From JAQTTT01 sp041652755 (GTDB taxonomy: Archaea; Nanobdellota; Nanobdellia; Tiddalikarchaeales; Tiddalikarchaeaceae): a stretch of DNA of 64,000 nt. The notes under the pieces are model-generated. The model saw nothing but the letters and a program-made list of their open reading frames with translations, was not told the origin of the DNA and searched no databases. A program made the translations under genes and the position numbers. Where the stretch lies: assembly GCA_041652755.1 (NCBI GenBank), contig JBAZGS010000004.1:19886-83885 (forward strand), given 5' to 3'. Positions 1 to 8,129 of the stretch are shown piece after piece (positions within the stretch are counted from its first letter, which is position 1; each line of letters starts with the position of its first letter).

Positions 1-230
1 CCTTGGCTTTGCTGGTCTCTAGTGGTGCCAAACATGTCATATTGTTGCCTTTTAGAATCATCGCCTATTACACTGAAAGCTTCGTTTAATTCCTTGAACT
101 TATCCTCTGCCCCTTTTTCTTTATTGACATCTGGGTGGTATTTCATTGCAAGCTTTCTGTAAGCTTTTTTTATTTCTTCCTGGCTTGCATCTTTGCTAAC
201 ACCCAATGTTTCGTAGTAATTTTTAGGCAT
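1..230 (-). CDS. dnaJ: DnaJ co-chaperone, N-terminal part (runs off window)
   Basis: The visible 76 residues form a J domain. It starts MPKNYYETLGV, continues through helix II (KKAYRKLAMKYHPD) with the invariant HPD loop at about residues 32-34, and reaches the helix III/IV region with the QYDMFG ending. J domains stimulate ATP hydrolysis by DnaK. The gene lies 65 bases downstream of dnaK on the same strand. A T-rich tract and a TTTAAATAAAGAGA promoter-like box between them suggest it can also be transcribed separately. The C-terminal domains are outside the window, so full length is unknown. Confidence 0.95.
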   Translation of the reverse strand, partial: MPKNYYETLGVSKDASQEEIKKAYRKLAMKYHPDVNKEKGAEDKFKELNEAFSVIGDDSKRQQYDMFGTTRDQQSQ

Positions 231-268
231 AGTATTTCAGTTCACTCTCTCTTTATTTAAAAAAGTTA

Positions 269-289
269 ATAAAAAAAAATAAAAAAAAA
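269..289 (-). terminator. Oligo-T terminator after dnaK
   Basis: On the minus strand the dnaK stop is followed by two runs of nine T separated by one A. Archaeal RNA polymerase terminates at such oligo-T tracts without a hairpin. Termination here is inferred. Confidence 0.5.
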
Positions 290-295
290 GAAGCT

Positions 296-2203
296 TTACT
301 TCTTTTCTTCAAAGTCTCCATCAACTACTTCATCATCTGAATCTTTTTTTGGTTTCTTTGCCTTTTCTTCATTAGGTTTCTGGGCTTGCTGTTCAGCTGC
401 AGCATTTTGGTAAAGTTTTGTTGTGAATTCCTGAATCATTGTTTCTAATTCTTCCATTTTTTTCTTAATATCTTCAAGATTCTCGCTTGGAATAACTGCC
501 TTTAATTCTGATGATTTTTCTTCCAATTTCTTCTTGGTTTCTTCATCCATTTTGTCTCCCATTTCTTTTATGGTTTTTTCAACAGTGTAAGTCATTGTTT
601 CAGCTTTGTTTAATACTTCAACCTGTTCAGCTTTTTTTCTGTCATCCTCTTCGTATTGCTTTGCCTGCTCTTTCATTCTTTCAATCTCTGAGTCGCTAAG
701 TCCTGTTGATGACTTAATGCTTATTGCTTGCTGTTTCCCTGTTCCTAAATCTTTTGCGGAGACATTTATTATTCCGTTAGCATCAATGTCAAAGGTTACT
801 TCTATTTGGGGTATTCCTCTTGGAGCTGGAGGTATTCCAACTAAGTCAAATCTTCCAAGTGAATGGTTGTCAGCAGACATTGGCCTTTCTCCTTGAAGCA
901 CATGTATGCTTACTGCTGGCTGGTTATCTGCTGCAGTGCTGTATACTTGGCTTTTTTTGATTGGAACAGTGGTATTTCTGTCAATCATTTTTGTAAATAT
1001 TCCTCCCAAGGTTTCAATTCCTAAGCTTAATGGAGTAACATCTAATAATAATACATCTTTTATTTCTCCTCCAAGCACTCCTGCTTGTATCGCAGCTCCT
1101 ACTGCAACTACTTCATCAGGGTTAACTCCTTTGTTAGGCTCTTTTCCAAAAAAAGTTTTTACTTTTTCATAGATTGATGGAATTCTTGTTGGTCCTCCAA
1201 CTAGTAATACTTCATCAATTTGATTTTTAGTGATTCCTGCATCCTTTATTGCTTTCTCGCAAGGACCTATAGTTTTTTCAAGCAAATCTTTCACTAAATC
1301 CTCAAATTTAGCTCTTGATAGCTGCATATTCACATGAACTGGATTGCCATCAATCATTGTAATATAAGGGATATTAATTTCAGTATTAGTTGTTGTTGAA
1401 AGCTCTATTTTCGCTTTTTCAGCAGCTTCTTTTAGCCTTTGAATAGCTGTTTTGTCCTTTGATAAATCGATGTTGTGCTTTTTTTTGTATTCTTCAACAA
1501 TGTAGTCCATTATTCTTTGGTCCCAGTCAGCTCCACCTAAGTGAGTGTCACCATTTGTTGATTTTACTTCAAAGATTCCATCGCTTAATTCTAGAATGCT
1601 TATATCAAATGTTCCTCCTCCTAAGTCATAGACTGCTATTTTTTTGCTTCCTTTTTTGTCTAATCCATAGGCTAAGCTTGCGCTTGTTGGTTCGTTGATT
1701 ATTCTTAAAACTTTAAGTCCTGCTATTTCTCCTGCTTGCTTTGTTGCTTGTCTTTGAGAGTCATTAAAGTATGCTGGAACAGTTATTACTGCGCTGTCAA
1801 CTTCTTCAGCTAAGAATGCTTCAGCATCTTTTTTTAACTTGCTAAGTAGCATTGCGCTTATCTCTGGAGGTGAATATTGCTTTCCTTTAAGCTCAACTCT
1901 TACATCTCCATTTGGAGCTTTTACTATTTTATAAGGGGCATGTGTTAAGTCAAATTTAATTGCTGGGTCATTGTATTTTCTTCCCATGAATCTTTTAATG
2001 TGGAATACTGTGTTTTCAGCATTAATTACTGCCTGTCTTTTTGCAGGTGTTCCAATTAGTCTTTCTCCTTCTTTTGTGAACGCAACCATTGAAGGCATTA
2101 TTCTGTCTCCTTCAGAGGTTGGAATTACTTGAGGCCTTCCGCCCTCAATGTATGCCATACAGCATTTAGTTGTACCTAAATCTATACCTATTGTTCTTGC
2201 CAT
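296..2203 (-). CDS. dnaK: Hsp70 chaperone DnaK
   Basis: ATP-dependent protein-folding chaperone of 635 aa, the normal length for bacterial-type DnaK. The nucleotide-binding domain starts with the phosphate-1 motif IGIDLGTTK (residues 5-13) and carries the phosphate-2 motif DLGGGTFD (193-200) and the LLVGGPTRIP adenosine region. It is followed by the linker DVLLLDVTPLSLG, the substrate-binding domain, and a charged tail ending DEVVDGDFEEKK that resembles the bacterial consensus end. It works with DnaJ (downstream) and GrpE (about 2 kb upstream). DnaK is absent from many hyperthermophilic archaea and is thought to have been acquired from bacteria. The start has a GGTGAT ribosome-binding site 7 bases upstream. 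Three palindromes overlap its promoter. Confidence 0.97.
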   Translation of the reverse strand: MARTIGIDLGTTKCCMAYIEGGRPQVIPTSEGDRIMPSMVAFTKEGERLIGTPAKRQAVINAENTVFHIKRFMGRKYNDPAIKFDLTHAPYKIVKAPNGDVRVELKGKQYSPPEISAMLLSKLKKDAEAFLAEEVDSAVITVPAYFNDSQRQATKQAGEIAGLKVLRIINEPTSASLAYGLDKKGSKKIAVYDLGGGTFDISILELSDGIFEVKSTNGDTHLGGADWDQRIMDYIVEEYKKKHNIDLSKDKTAIQRLKEAAEKAKIELSTTTNTEINIPYITMIDGNPVHVNMQLSRAKFEDLVKDLLEKTIGPCEKAIKDAGITKNQIDEVLLVGGPTRIPSIYEKVKTFFGKEPNKGVNPDEVVAVGAAIQAGVLGGEIKDVLLLDVTPLSLGIETLGGIFTKMIDRNTTVPIKKSQVYSTAADNQPAVSIHVLQGERPMSADNHSLGRFDLVGIPPAPRGIPQIEVTFDIDANGIINVSAKDLGTGKQQAISIKSSTGLSDSEIERMKEQAKQYEEDDRKKAEQVEVLNKAETMTYTVEKTIKEMGDKMDEETKKKLEEKSSELKAVIPSENLEDIKKKMEELETMIQEFTTKLYQNAAAEQQAQKPNEEKAKKPKKDSDDEVVDGDFEEKK

Positions 2204-2228
2204 TTTTTTATCACCATTTATTTTTTAA

Positions 2229-2312
2229 TTGTTAGTATTAGACACCAACAATCATTGTTAGTATAAAATACCAACAGTATTTATTTATAAATGTTGTGGT
2301 AAAATACCAACA
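2229..2312 (-). promoter_or_regulatory. dnaK promoter with three palindromic operators
   Basis: Three 22-base imperfect palindromes sit at 2229-2250, 2255-2276 and 2291-2312. Read on the minus strand they share TGTTGGTAT-N3-ATACTAACA, allowing a few mismatches. A TATA-like ATTTATAAATAA (about 2280-2291) lies between the second and third. One operator is therefore just upstream of the TATA box, one covers the likely start site, and one lies in the 5' leader. This arrangement suggests a repressor of heat-shock transcription. It is not the bacterial CIRCE element. The cognate regulator is not recognisable in the window. Confidence 0.6.
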
Positions 2313-2342
2313 TAAGATTACCTTTGATTATTAAAAAATAAA

Positions 2343-3620
2343 TTATTTTTCTTCATCAAAAGGACTTATTACCATCATACTATATTTTTTATCATCAGTA
2401 TTTTCAGGCAAATATAATCTTGCAGCTTCCCTTATGCTTTCCTGATTAATATTTTTAATAATATCAATAACATCAACTATGTCAAAATCATCATAAATGT
2501 TTGATTTCATTATATCAATATTTCCAATAGGAGATTCATAATTTTTTAAAATATCATAATTAGTCTTTTTAATATTTTTTATTAAAAAATCCTCAGGTAT
2601 TAATTTATTCCTCAAATCTGAAAATATGTCAAATACTGAATTAATCACTTTTTTATATTTCTGTGCTTGAATCATTCCTGCAATGCTTAAATAATTACAA
2701 CTTGGTTCTATTATAAATTTTGAATCAATATTGTAAGCTAATCCTTTTTTTGCGCTTATTTCGCTATGAAGCCTTGAATTGTAAGAATTCCCTAAGAAGT
2801 CATTTAATATTTGCATTTCATAGTAATATTTTTCATTAAAATTAGGCGCGTTTAATCTCATACTGAATTGGGCGCTGCTTAAATCAGGATTATTCTCATT
2901 CAATAAGAAAATGTCTTTGAAGTACAAGAATGATGACTTAATCTGAGGCTTTAATTTTTTAACATTAAACTCAAGCTTTTTTCCTTTAGAGTAGTTTCCA
3001 AAATAATTACTGATAAGTGAGTCTATATTATCAGGCAAGCCCCCGTAAAGAAATAGCCCCATATTATTAATATTAAAATTCCTTTTGTATATATTCATCA
3101 AGTCATTAACCGAGGCTTTTTTTATAATTTCTGCATCCCCTAATACGTCATAAATGACCCTTGAATTTCCAAAAAAGGCATCATTAAATGATTCTCCATA
3201 AATGGATTTATTAGTTTTATGGTCACATATTTCCCTTAAAACCCTTTGTTTTTCTTGATCCAGAGTGGTTTCATCAAATTTTGAGTTTAAAGCTATTTGG
3301 GATAAGAAATCCAAGCAGGATTCAACATCTTCTTTTAATAAATCTGATCTGAAATAAATTGGTATGATTGAAGTGGACGCGTTGGAATACCCGAAATTTG
3401 ACTTAATATCATCCAATTGCTTTGGAGTGTATTTTGCTGTTGCTCCATTGTATATGCAGTGCTCTAATAAGTGACATAATCCTTTTTCATTATTATTCTC
3501 TGTTAATGAACCACTTCCGATGTTTAAATCAATTAAGGTAATATTGCTATCAGTCTTTCTATATGCAACATTTAATCCGTTATCCATAGTATATTTATTG
3601 AAATTAAAATATTTACCCAT
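2343..3620 (-). CDS. M16 family zinc metallopeptidase (insulinase/processing-peptidase type)
   Basis: 425 aa with the inverted zinc motif HLLEH (His50, Glu53, His54) and a third ligand candidate Glu130, 76 residues after His54, which is the family's usual spacing. The N-terminal sequence (NGLNVAYRK, then IGSGSLTEN) and the C-terminal M16 half are both recognisable, so this is a full single-chain M16 peptidase of the PqqL/YmxG kind. No signal peptide is seen, so it is probably cytoplasmic. It sits between grpE and dnaK on one strand, which suggests a shared protein quality-control role (inference). Its promoter has TTTTTAAAGAGATTTTT. Confidence 0.85.
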   Translation of the reverse strand: MGKYFNFNKYTMDNGLNVAYRKTDSNITLIDLNIGSGSLTENNNEKGLCHLLEHCIYNGATAKYTPKQLDDIKSNFGYSNASTSIIPIYFRSDLLKEDVESCLDFLSQIALNSKFDETTLDQEKQRVLREICDHKTNKSIYGESFNDAFFGNSRVIYDVLGDAEIIKKASVNDLMNIYKRNFNINNMGLFLYGGLPDNIDSLISNYFGNYSKGKKLEFNVKKLKPQIKSSFLYFKDIFLLNENNPDLSSAQFSMRLNAPNFNEKYYYEMQILNDFLGNSYNSRLHSEISAKKGLAYNIDSKFIIEPSCNYLSIAGMIQAQKYKKVINSVFDIFSDLRNKLIPEDFLIKNIKKTNYDILKNYESPIGNIDIMKSNIYDDFDIVDVIDIIKNINQESIREAARLYLPENTDDKKYSMMVISPFDEEK

Positions 3621-3652
3621 GTATTAATCTGATAAAAATCTCTTTAAAAAGA

Positions 3653-4132
3653 TTATTCAAACAAGTATTTTCCGTTTGAGTTGACAAAGCTTTTATACAT
3701 CTCTATTTTTACAAGCCTTTCAGGTTCAAAGCAATAGATTAGCTCTGTCAAAAAATTCCTAACCAAATAAGGCATCCTGTATTTCTTCTTATTAGTAGAC
3801 ACATAATTAATAATCTCTTTTTTAACATCAACATCCAATTCATTAAAAAGAACAGTATAATGAAAAGTTTGGTTATAAGAGATTATGAAATTCAAAACCT
3901 CGTAAAATTTCTTGTTAAACTTGACATGAAACTTGTCCTTTATTATAAGCAGTCCTCTGGCAAAATAGTCAAAATAAGTGTCAGCATCCTCTCCAGTTAC
4001 CATATAAAAGTCATTTTCATTGGGAAAAATTCTCAAAAGTATATAATTAGAAATTAAGCAATAAAACTCCTTAAAATCCTTGTCAGTAAGCCCTAAATCA
4101 GAATGCTTTTTCTTAAAATCTTCAAAAATCAT
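3653..4132 (-). CDS. Hypothetical protein, 159 aa
   Basis: Not recognised. The protein is soluble-looking, rich in Lys, Phe, Tyr and Ile, with no signal peptide or clear membrane segment. It is in the grpE-dnaK run, 32 bases after grpE and 32 bases before the M16 protease gene, so co-transcription with the chaperone genes is likely. Codon use matches its neighbours, supporting a real gene. Confidence 0.7.
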   Translation of the reverse strand: MIFEDFKKKHSDLGLTDKDFKEFYCLISNYILLRIFPNENDFYMVTGEDADTYFDYFARGLLIIKDKFHVKFNKKFYEVLNFIISYNQTFHYTVLFNELDVDVKKEIINYVSTNKKKYRMPYLVRNFLTELIYCFEPERLVKIEMYKSFVNSNGKYLFE

Positions 4133-4164
4133 AAAAGTAACATAACTTAGTAATATTAATAAAT

Positions 4165-4638
4165 TTATTGTTTCTTGTTCACAACCACTTTGCTTGGCTT
4201 GATTAGTTTATCATTAAAAGTGTAGCCTTTTTCTATTTCATCAATTATCATTCCATCATCTTTGGTTTCATCCGTAACAGAAACCATTGCTTCATGCAAA
4301 TTAATGTCAAATTTTTCGCCAACGCATTTAATCTCTTTCAGACCTGCTTTTATAAGCACTTTCATGAAATTCTTATATATTAATTTAAATCCTTCATCCT
4401 TGCTTAAATCGCTGGCTTTTTTGAAAGCCTCTAAATCAGGCAATAAGTCAAGTATTAATTCTGTTTTTGACAAATCAGACAAGTCAAGTTTTTCTTTAAT
4501 AACCCTTTTTTTGTAATTGTCAAAATCTGCCTGAAGAAGCCTTAATTGATTGGTAAGCAAAACATAATCCTTTTTTAGCTCTTCAAACTTTTTCATGTCT
4601 TCAATGCAATCTTTGCATTCTTCATTTTTTTTACTCAT
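4165..4638 (-). CDS. grpE: GrpE nucleotide exchange factor
   Basis: 157 aa. It has the GrpE layout: a long N-terminal coiled coil (about residues 10-65, containing LLQADFDNYKKR, the usual LR..AEFENYRKR signature), a four-helix dimer region, then the C-terminal beta domain with the KCVGEKFDINLHEAM segment (usual xxGxxFDPxxHEAM) and the ending GYTFNDKLIKPSKVVV. GrpE releases ADP from DnaK. It is the first gene of the minus-strand heat-shock run. Confidence 0.96.
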   Translation of the reverse strand: MSKKNEECKDCIEDMKKFEELKKDYVLLTNQLRLLQADFDNYKKRVIKEKLDLSDLSKTELILDLLPDLEAFKKASDLSKDEGFKLIYKNFMKVLIKAGLKEIKCVGEKFDINLHEAMVSVTDETKDDGMIIDEIEKGYTFNDKLIKPSKVVVNKKQ

Positions 4639-4697
4639 TATATTAGTCTATTCAATCTTTTTATTTAAATAATTTTTCTAAAAAAACGTAGTTTCTA

Positions 4698-4771
4698 AGG
4701 GCTTACAGGGATTTGAACCCTGATTTTCGGCTCCGAAGGCCACTGTACTATCCAAGTTATACTATAAGCCC
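4698..4771 (-). tRNA. tRNA-Arg(UCG)
   Basis: On the minus strand the acceptor GGGCTTA pairs with TAAGCCC. There is a D arm, the anticodon loop CTTCGGA (anticodon UCG), and the T arm CAGGG-TTCAAAT-CCCTG. No intron. The base after the acceptor is U, an unusual discriminator. It is the first of three tRNA-Arg genes within 4 kb. Confidence 0.93.
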
Positions 4772-4835
4772 ATTAAATAATTGAACAATTGTTTATTAAA
4801 AAATTTTATAATCCCTTAATTTCATAGAATAACTT

Positions 4836-5483
4836 ATGAATGACTTAATCATCATATTATTAGTTGCAATATATATAGCAATTGTTTACACAATCCCAAT
4901 AGTTTTATATAAAAAAAATAGGATAAATAAAAGAACCGCACGAATGATTATTCATTTTTTCTCAGGATTAAGCATAATATCATTGTTCTTTGCAACAAAT
5001 AAATGGCTTTATTTTATTGCCTCAGCAGTTATCACTTTAATAGTTTTTTTATCAAGAAAATCAACCCCTTTTCTAAAACACATTTTTCATTCAATGAATG
5101 ATGAGCAGGAAAAAAATTACCTGCAAGGCCCAGTGCTTTATGGAGTATCCATAACTTACCTAATACTTTTTTCAATAGTAACCAATAACACTATTATTCC
5201 ATTAATGAGCACCTTAATACTAATAATATCAGATCCTTTGGCTGCAATTGTAGGGAAAAACTATGGAAAAAACATTTTTTCAATATTAGGCAATAACAGA
5301 ACTTTTGAAGGCTCGCTTGCAATGCTAATCTCAAACTTAATAATAATCTCATCATTTTTCGGATTTTCAATGAAAGCTTTGGCAATAAGTTTCATAATCT
5401 CAATAGTTGAACTAATAAGCCCTAGCAAAATAGATGATTTTACATTGCCATTTAGCGCTTCATTATTATTAATTAATTATTAA
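4836..5483 (+). CDS. CTP-dependent lipid kinase family membrane protein (SEC59/DGK1/VTE5-like)
   Basis: 215 aa with about seven hydrophobic segments. The family signature is present: SDPLAAIVGKNYGK, then RTFEGSLAM, then IVELISPSKIDDF near the C-terminus. This superfamily holds dolichol kinase, phytol kinase and CTP-dependent diacylglycerol kinase, which phosphorylate lipid alcohols in the membrane. In archaea the substrate is probably an isoprenoid alcohol. Two paralogs lie at 23947 and 24555. The substrate cannot be told from sequence. Confidence 0.8.
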   Translation: MNDLIIILLVAIYIAIVYTIPIVLYKKNRINKRTARMIIHFFSGLSIISLFFATNKWLYFIASAVITLIVFLSRKSTPFLKHIFHSMNDEQEKNYLQGPVLYGVSITYLILFSIVTNNTIIPLMSTLILIISDPLAAIVGKNYGKNIFSILGNNRTFEGSLAMLISNLIIISSFFGFSMKALAISFIISIVELISPSKIDDFTLPFSASLLLINY

Positions 5484-5633
5484 AAAAAAGAGTATTGCTA
5501 AAAATATCACTAAGCTTGAAAAAAAAGATTTTAAAAGCACTCGATTCGAATTTTTGTCATCTAAGAAAAAATATGCTGCAATGAATGAGAATATGAAAAC
5601 GAAAACCATAAATAAGATAAATCCATCAATCAT
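5469..5633 (-). CDS. Small membrane protein, 54 aa
   Basis: Its ATG overlaps the stop of the upstream gene as ATGA (5630-5633), implying translational coupling. The translation has two hydrophobic segments (about residues 4-24 and 36-53) around a charged loop LDDKNSNR. The 3' end overlaps the convergent lipid kinase gene by 15 bases. No family recognised. It is probably a membrane partner of the protein encoded upstream. Confidence 0.55.
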   Translation of the reverse strand: MIDGFILFMVFVFIFSFIAAYFFLDDKNSNRVLLKSFFSSLVIFLAILFFLIIN

Positions 5634-5992
5634 TTATTTTCACACCCTAAATAATTACTGTAATAATTTACTGGGCTGCTGCACAATATTGCAGCACTGT
5701 TTCCTTCAATATTTTTATCATAAATTTTTGCGCAATATTCATTGCTGTCAATCACTTCATTGTTGTTCAAATCAATGCTTGTGCAGCAAAAATTCTTCCT
5801 ATTAACCTCTGTTTTTATAGTTGTATATAAAGAAGCAGCTCTTCCGCATTCTGCTAAAAGCTGGCTTGTGGAAATTTCCTCATTTGGTGAGAGTATATTA
5901 ATGAATGCTAAAATTCCGCTGTAAACTAAAGGTATTATTATTCCGAAAATAACAATTGCCATTATTATCATTAAATAATTCTTCTTTTCCAT
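5630..5992 (-). CDS. Single-span, cysteine-containing exported protein (pilin-like)
   Basis: 120 aa. A short charged N-terminus (MEKKN) is followed by one long hydrophobic segment (about residues 6-30) and an extracytoplasmic domain with six Cys, including a CC pair. The layout resembles archaeal pilin-like or pseudopilin proteins, but no processing site is clear. It is translationally coupled to the small membrane protein downstream. Function unknown. Confidence 0.65.
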   Translation of the reverse strand: MEKKNYLMIIMAIVIFGIIIPLVYSGILAFINILSPNEEISTSQLLAECGRAASLYTTIKTEVNRKNFCCTSIDLNNNEVIDSNEYCAKIYDKNIEGNSAAILCSSPVNYYSNYLGCENK

Positions 5993-6082
5993 TGTTTAAT
6001 AATTAATTAGCAGTCATTTAAATATTTCACTACTTTAAAGATGTTATATAGTTTTTTAAAAACAACTCAATATGAATAAAAT

Positions 6083-6433
6083 ATGCAAAAATATATGGCT
6101 TTTAATATTGAACCTTATTTTGGAAAATCCTTCAAGACAAATAATTCTACTTGGAGTGTCTCTAAAGATGGAACTATTGGAGGAGACAGCAGGTATTTTA
6201 TAAGGCATCCTGAAATGGTTGATGCAAAAATCAGGTATATTGGAGGAGCACCCCTGGAAAAACTTAGGAAAATTCAGTATAGTTCAGAGAATCAAAGCGA
6301 ACTTGAAAAAAGAACCATTGAAATATTAAGCCAAATTTCTATTGGAAACCGTATAATAATTGGTGCCAGCCCACAGAATGATTTGGAAAAAATAACCCAA
6401 ATATTAACCACTAGTGTTAATGAATTACTTTAA
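6083..6433 (+). CDS. Hypothetical protein, 116 aa
   Basis: Not recognised. Soluble-looking with no membrane segment. It has a TATA-like tract about 30 bases upstream and its own short leader. The 3' end is 7 bases from the 3' end of the convergent tRNA-Arg(CCU). Confidence 0.6.
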   Translation: MQKYMAFNIEPYFGKSFKTNNSTWSVSKDGTIGGDSRYFIRHPEMVDAKIRYIGGAPLEKLRKIQYSSENQSELEKRTIEILSQISIGNRIIIGASPQNDLEKITQILTTSVNELL

Positions 6434-6440
6434 TAATAAG

Positions 6441-6587
6441 CGAGCCCGAGGGGATTTGAACCCCCGACCTACTGCTATCTCCAAAAACTCAGTGTAGGTC
6501 AGTCTCATCATAAGTTTTTCAGTTGACCTTCTCATCATCACAATTTTTTAGGAGGCAGTCGCTCTATCCAAGCTGAGCCACGGACTC
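6441..6587 (-). tRNA. tRNA-Arg(CCU) with 72-base intron
   Basis: Acceptor GAGTCCG pairs with CGGGCTC. The anticodon stem ACTGC/GCAGT holds loop CTCCTAA, anticodon CCU (6550-6552). The T arm is GGGGG-TTCAAAT-CCCCT. An intron at 6477-6548 lies at the canonical 37/38 position. Intron-start AAAAA can pair with intron-end TTTTT, and exon CTCC with intron GGAG, giving a helix-bulge-helix that suits the archaeal splicing endonuclease. The spliced tRNA is about 75 nt. Confidence 0.93.
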
Positions 6588-6634
6588 TTGACAAATAAAA
6601 ATAGAAAATCAGGTTTTTTAAAACTTAACTAATT

Positions 6635-7165
6635 TTAATTAATTAATGCTTTCCAGTTCTTTTCATAATCCTTGAACTTTTGGCTAAACTCTTCCTTAGA
6701 AGTAATTTTTACATTAATCTCATCAAACTTTGACCTAATCACATTTTCATAATAATCCTTGTCTTTTTCTTCGCAAAGCTTTTCAATCTCAATAATATAG
6801 CCATAGCCTTTTGTGTAATCTATACAGACACTGAATTCCCCCCATTTGTATTCGCGCCTTTTCCTTAACCATTTTATCTTAACATTAAAACCTAGCTCAT
6901 TAAACAATTCCTGAGCCTTGGAAAAATCCTCTTTTTTCAGCATGAGCTCAATCTCTTTTCTCTTTTCATCATGCATTTTTCCAGCCTTAAACCAAATCTT
7001 CGAATAATTACTGTTCTTTTGAATCCTCAAATCCTTATTGCAATCAAAATAATGGGTTTCCTGATCACTCTCGCTTAAAAAAACGGCATGTTTATCAAAA
7101 AAATTAGTCAACTCTAAATATTTGTCTTTAGAAATAAAGCTTCTGATTTCAACCTCATAAACCAT
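6635..7165 (-). CDS. CYTH domain protein
   Basis: 176 aa. It starts MVYEVEIRSF, a variant of the CYTH signature ExExK, and has alternating charged beta strands typical of the triphosphate tunnel: KIWFKAG, RKEIELML, RRREYKWGEFSVCID, YIIEIEKL. CYTH enzymes bind triphosphates (adenylate cyclase class IV, thiamine triphosphatase, polyphosphatase). Substrate unknown. It is one of three CYTH genes in the window (also 43016 and 51733). Confidence 0.82.
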   Translation of the reverse strand: MVYEVEIRSFISKDKYLELTNFFDKHAVFLSESDQETHYFDCNKDLRIQKNSNYSKIWFKAGKMHDEKRKEIELMLKKEDFSKAQELFNELGFNVKIKWLRKRREYKWGEFSVCIDYTKGYGYIIEIEKLCEEKDKDYYENVIRSKFDEINVKITSKEEFSQKFKDYEKNWKALIN

Positions 7166-7244
7166 ACATTATTCTATTATTCTGGGTTTTATAAGAATTA
7201 TTTATTCATAACTTTTTTAATTAAAGGATGACAATATTTAATCT

Positions 7245-7757
7245 ATGAATTTTAAACAAATGGTTGAAGATGCTAAACCTGATGCTCCAATAATAATCAA
7301 TATTAACTGGCTTACAATAAAAAATAAGGGCAGCATAATGAAAATGAGCTCTTTTTATATAGATTTTTATAATGACTTGATTGAAAAATGGGGATTGAAA
7401 TGCACTGAAACCTCATTCACTCAAACAGATATAGACCAAACTTCTAAGACAATGCTATGGGATTGGGTTGCCTATAAAAACATTGATGATTTCGCAAGAA
7501 TCTCGTTTATTTTGTCAACAAATGCTTATAGGATTTCAGGAGATACTGTAATGGGCATATTTGCTATAAAATATAATTTAGAACTTGACTACACTAGAAC
7601 TTGGAGAAAAAATTCTTTTACTAAAATGATTCTGCCAATCTATTTAAGGACTAATTACCAGTCAAAGCTTTTGACTTATGCTGCAATTTACATGGAAGAG
7701 CTTAATGCAATAAAAGAGAAATTGATGGAAAGGCTGAATATGAATGTTTATGACTGA
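7245..7757 (+). CDS. Hypothetical protein, 170 aa
   Basis: Not recognised. Globular-looking, with several Trp residues (NINWLT, EKWGL, LWDWVAY, TRTWRK) and a helical C-terminus. No signal peptide. Transcribed divergently from the CYTH gene. Confidence 0.65.
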   Translation: MNFKQMVEDAKPDAPIIININWLTIKNKGSIMKMSSFYIDFYNDLIEKWGLKCTETSFTQTDIDQTSKTMLWDWVAYKNIDDFARISFILSTNAYRISGDTVMGIFAIKYNLELDYTRTWRKNSFTKMILPIYLRTNYQSKLLTYAAIYMEELNAIKEKLMERLNMNVYD

Positions 7758-7788
7758 TTAGCAGCTGCAAATTCAAATTATATTTAGT

Positions 7789-7818
7789 TGTCACTAATAG
7801 ATAGTAACATTTTTAAAG
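7789..7818 (+). promoter_or_regulatory. Palindromic operator plus TATA box of the 7841 gene
   Basis: A 21-base palindrome at 7789-7809, TGTCACTA-N5-TAGTAACA, abuts the TATA-like TTTTTAAAG (7810-7818). The start codon is 23 bases further on. The same core ACTA-N5-TAGT occurs in the same place upstream of the genes at 17745-18884 and 18972-19058. The position over the BRE/upstream edge of the TATA box suggests repression or activation by a dimeric regulator (inference). Confidence 0.6.
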
Positions 7819-7840
7819 AGATTTTATTCAGTTATTAATC

Positions 7841-8083
7841 ATGAACACCAACGAAATTAAAATAAAAGAATTGTCTTTGGAAGAGACAATTGGATTCATG
7901 AGCCAAGCAGCTAAAGAAAAAGGTTGCGAAGTTTCATATAAAATACAAAATATTGGAAGCACAGATGGAATTCATACAGACTCCTTGCTAACAGTAAAGT
8001 TTTATACTGAAAATGATGAATTTTCAATAAACTATGCTATTAAACAAGACAAGGAAAAAACAACAGTATATATTCCAGAATAA
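7841..8083 (+). CDS. Hypothetical protein, 80 aa, under the ACTA-N5-TAGT operator
   Basis: Not recognised. A small acidic protein with mixed helix/strand pattern and no membrane segment. The main interest is its promoter, which shares a palindrome and an extended core (TAGTAAC, then ATTTTTAAA, then AGATTTTATTC) with two other unknown genes about 11 kb away. Confidence 0.7.
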   Translation: MNTNEIKIKELSLEETIGFMSQAAKEKGCEVSYKIQNIGSTDGIHTDSLLTVKFYTENDEFSINYAIKQDKEKTTVYIPE

Positions 8084-8129
8084 CCATAAAAGTAAAGCTT
8101 TAAAAAAATAAAGCTTTAAAAAATAACTC

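Noticed and set aside
906..1172. Plus-strand open frames within dnaK
   Set aside because: All are antisense to a fully conserved chaperone gene.
5554..5805. Plus-strand open frame of 83 codons
   Set aside because: It is the shadow of two coupled minus-strand membrane genes and has biased Cys/His content typical of antisense frames.
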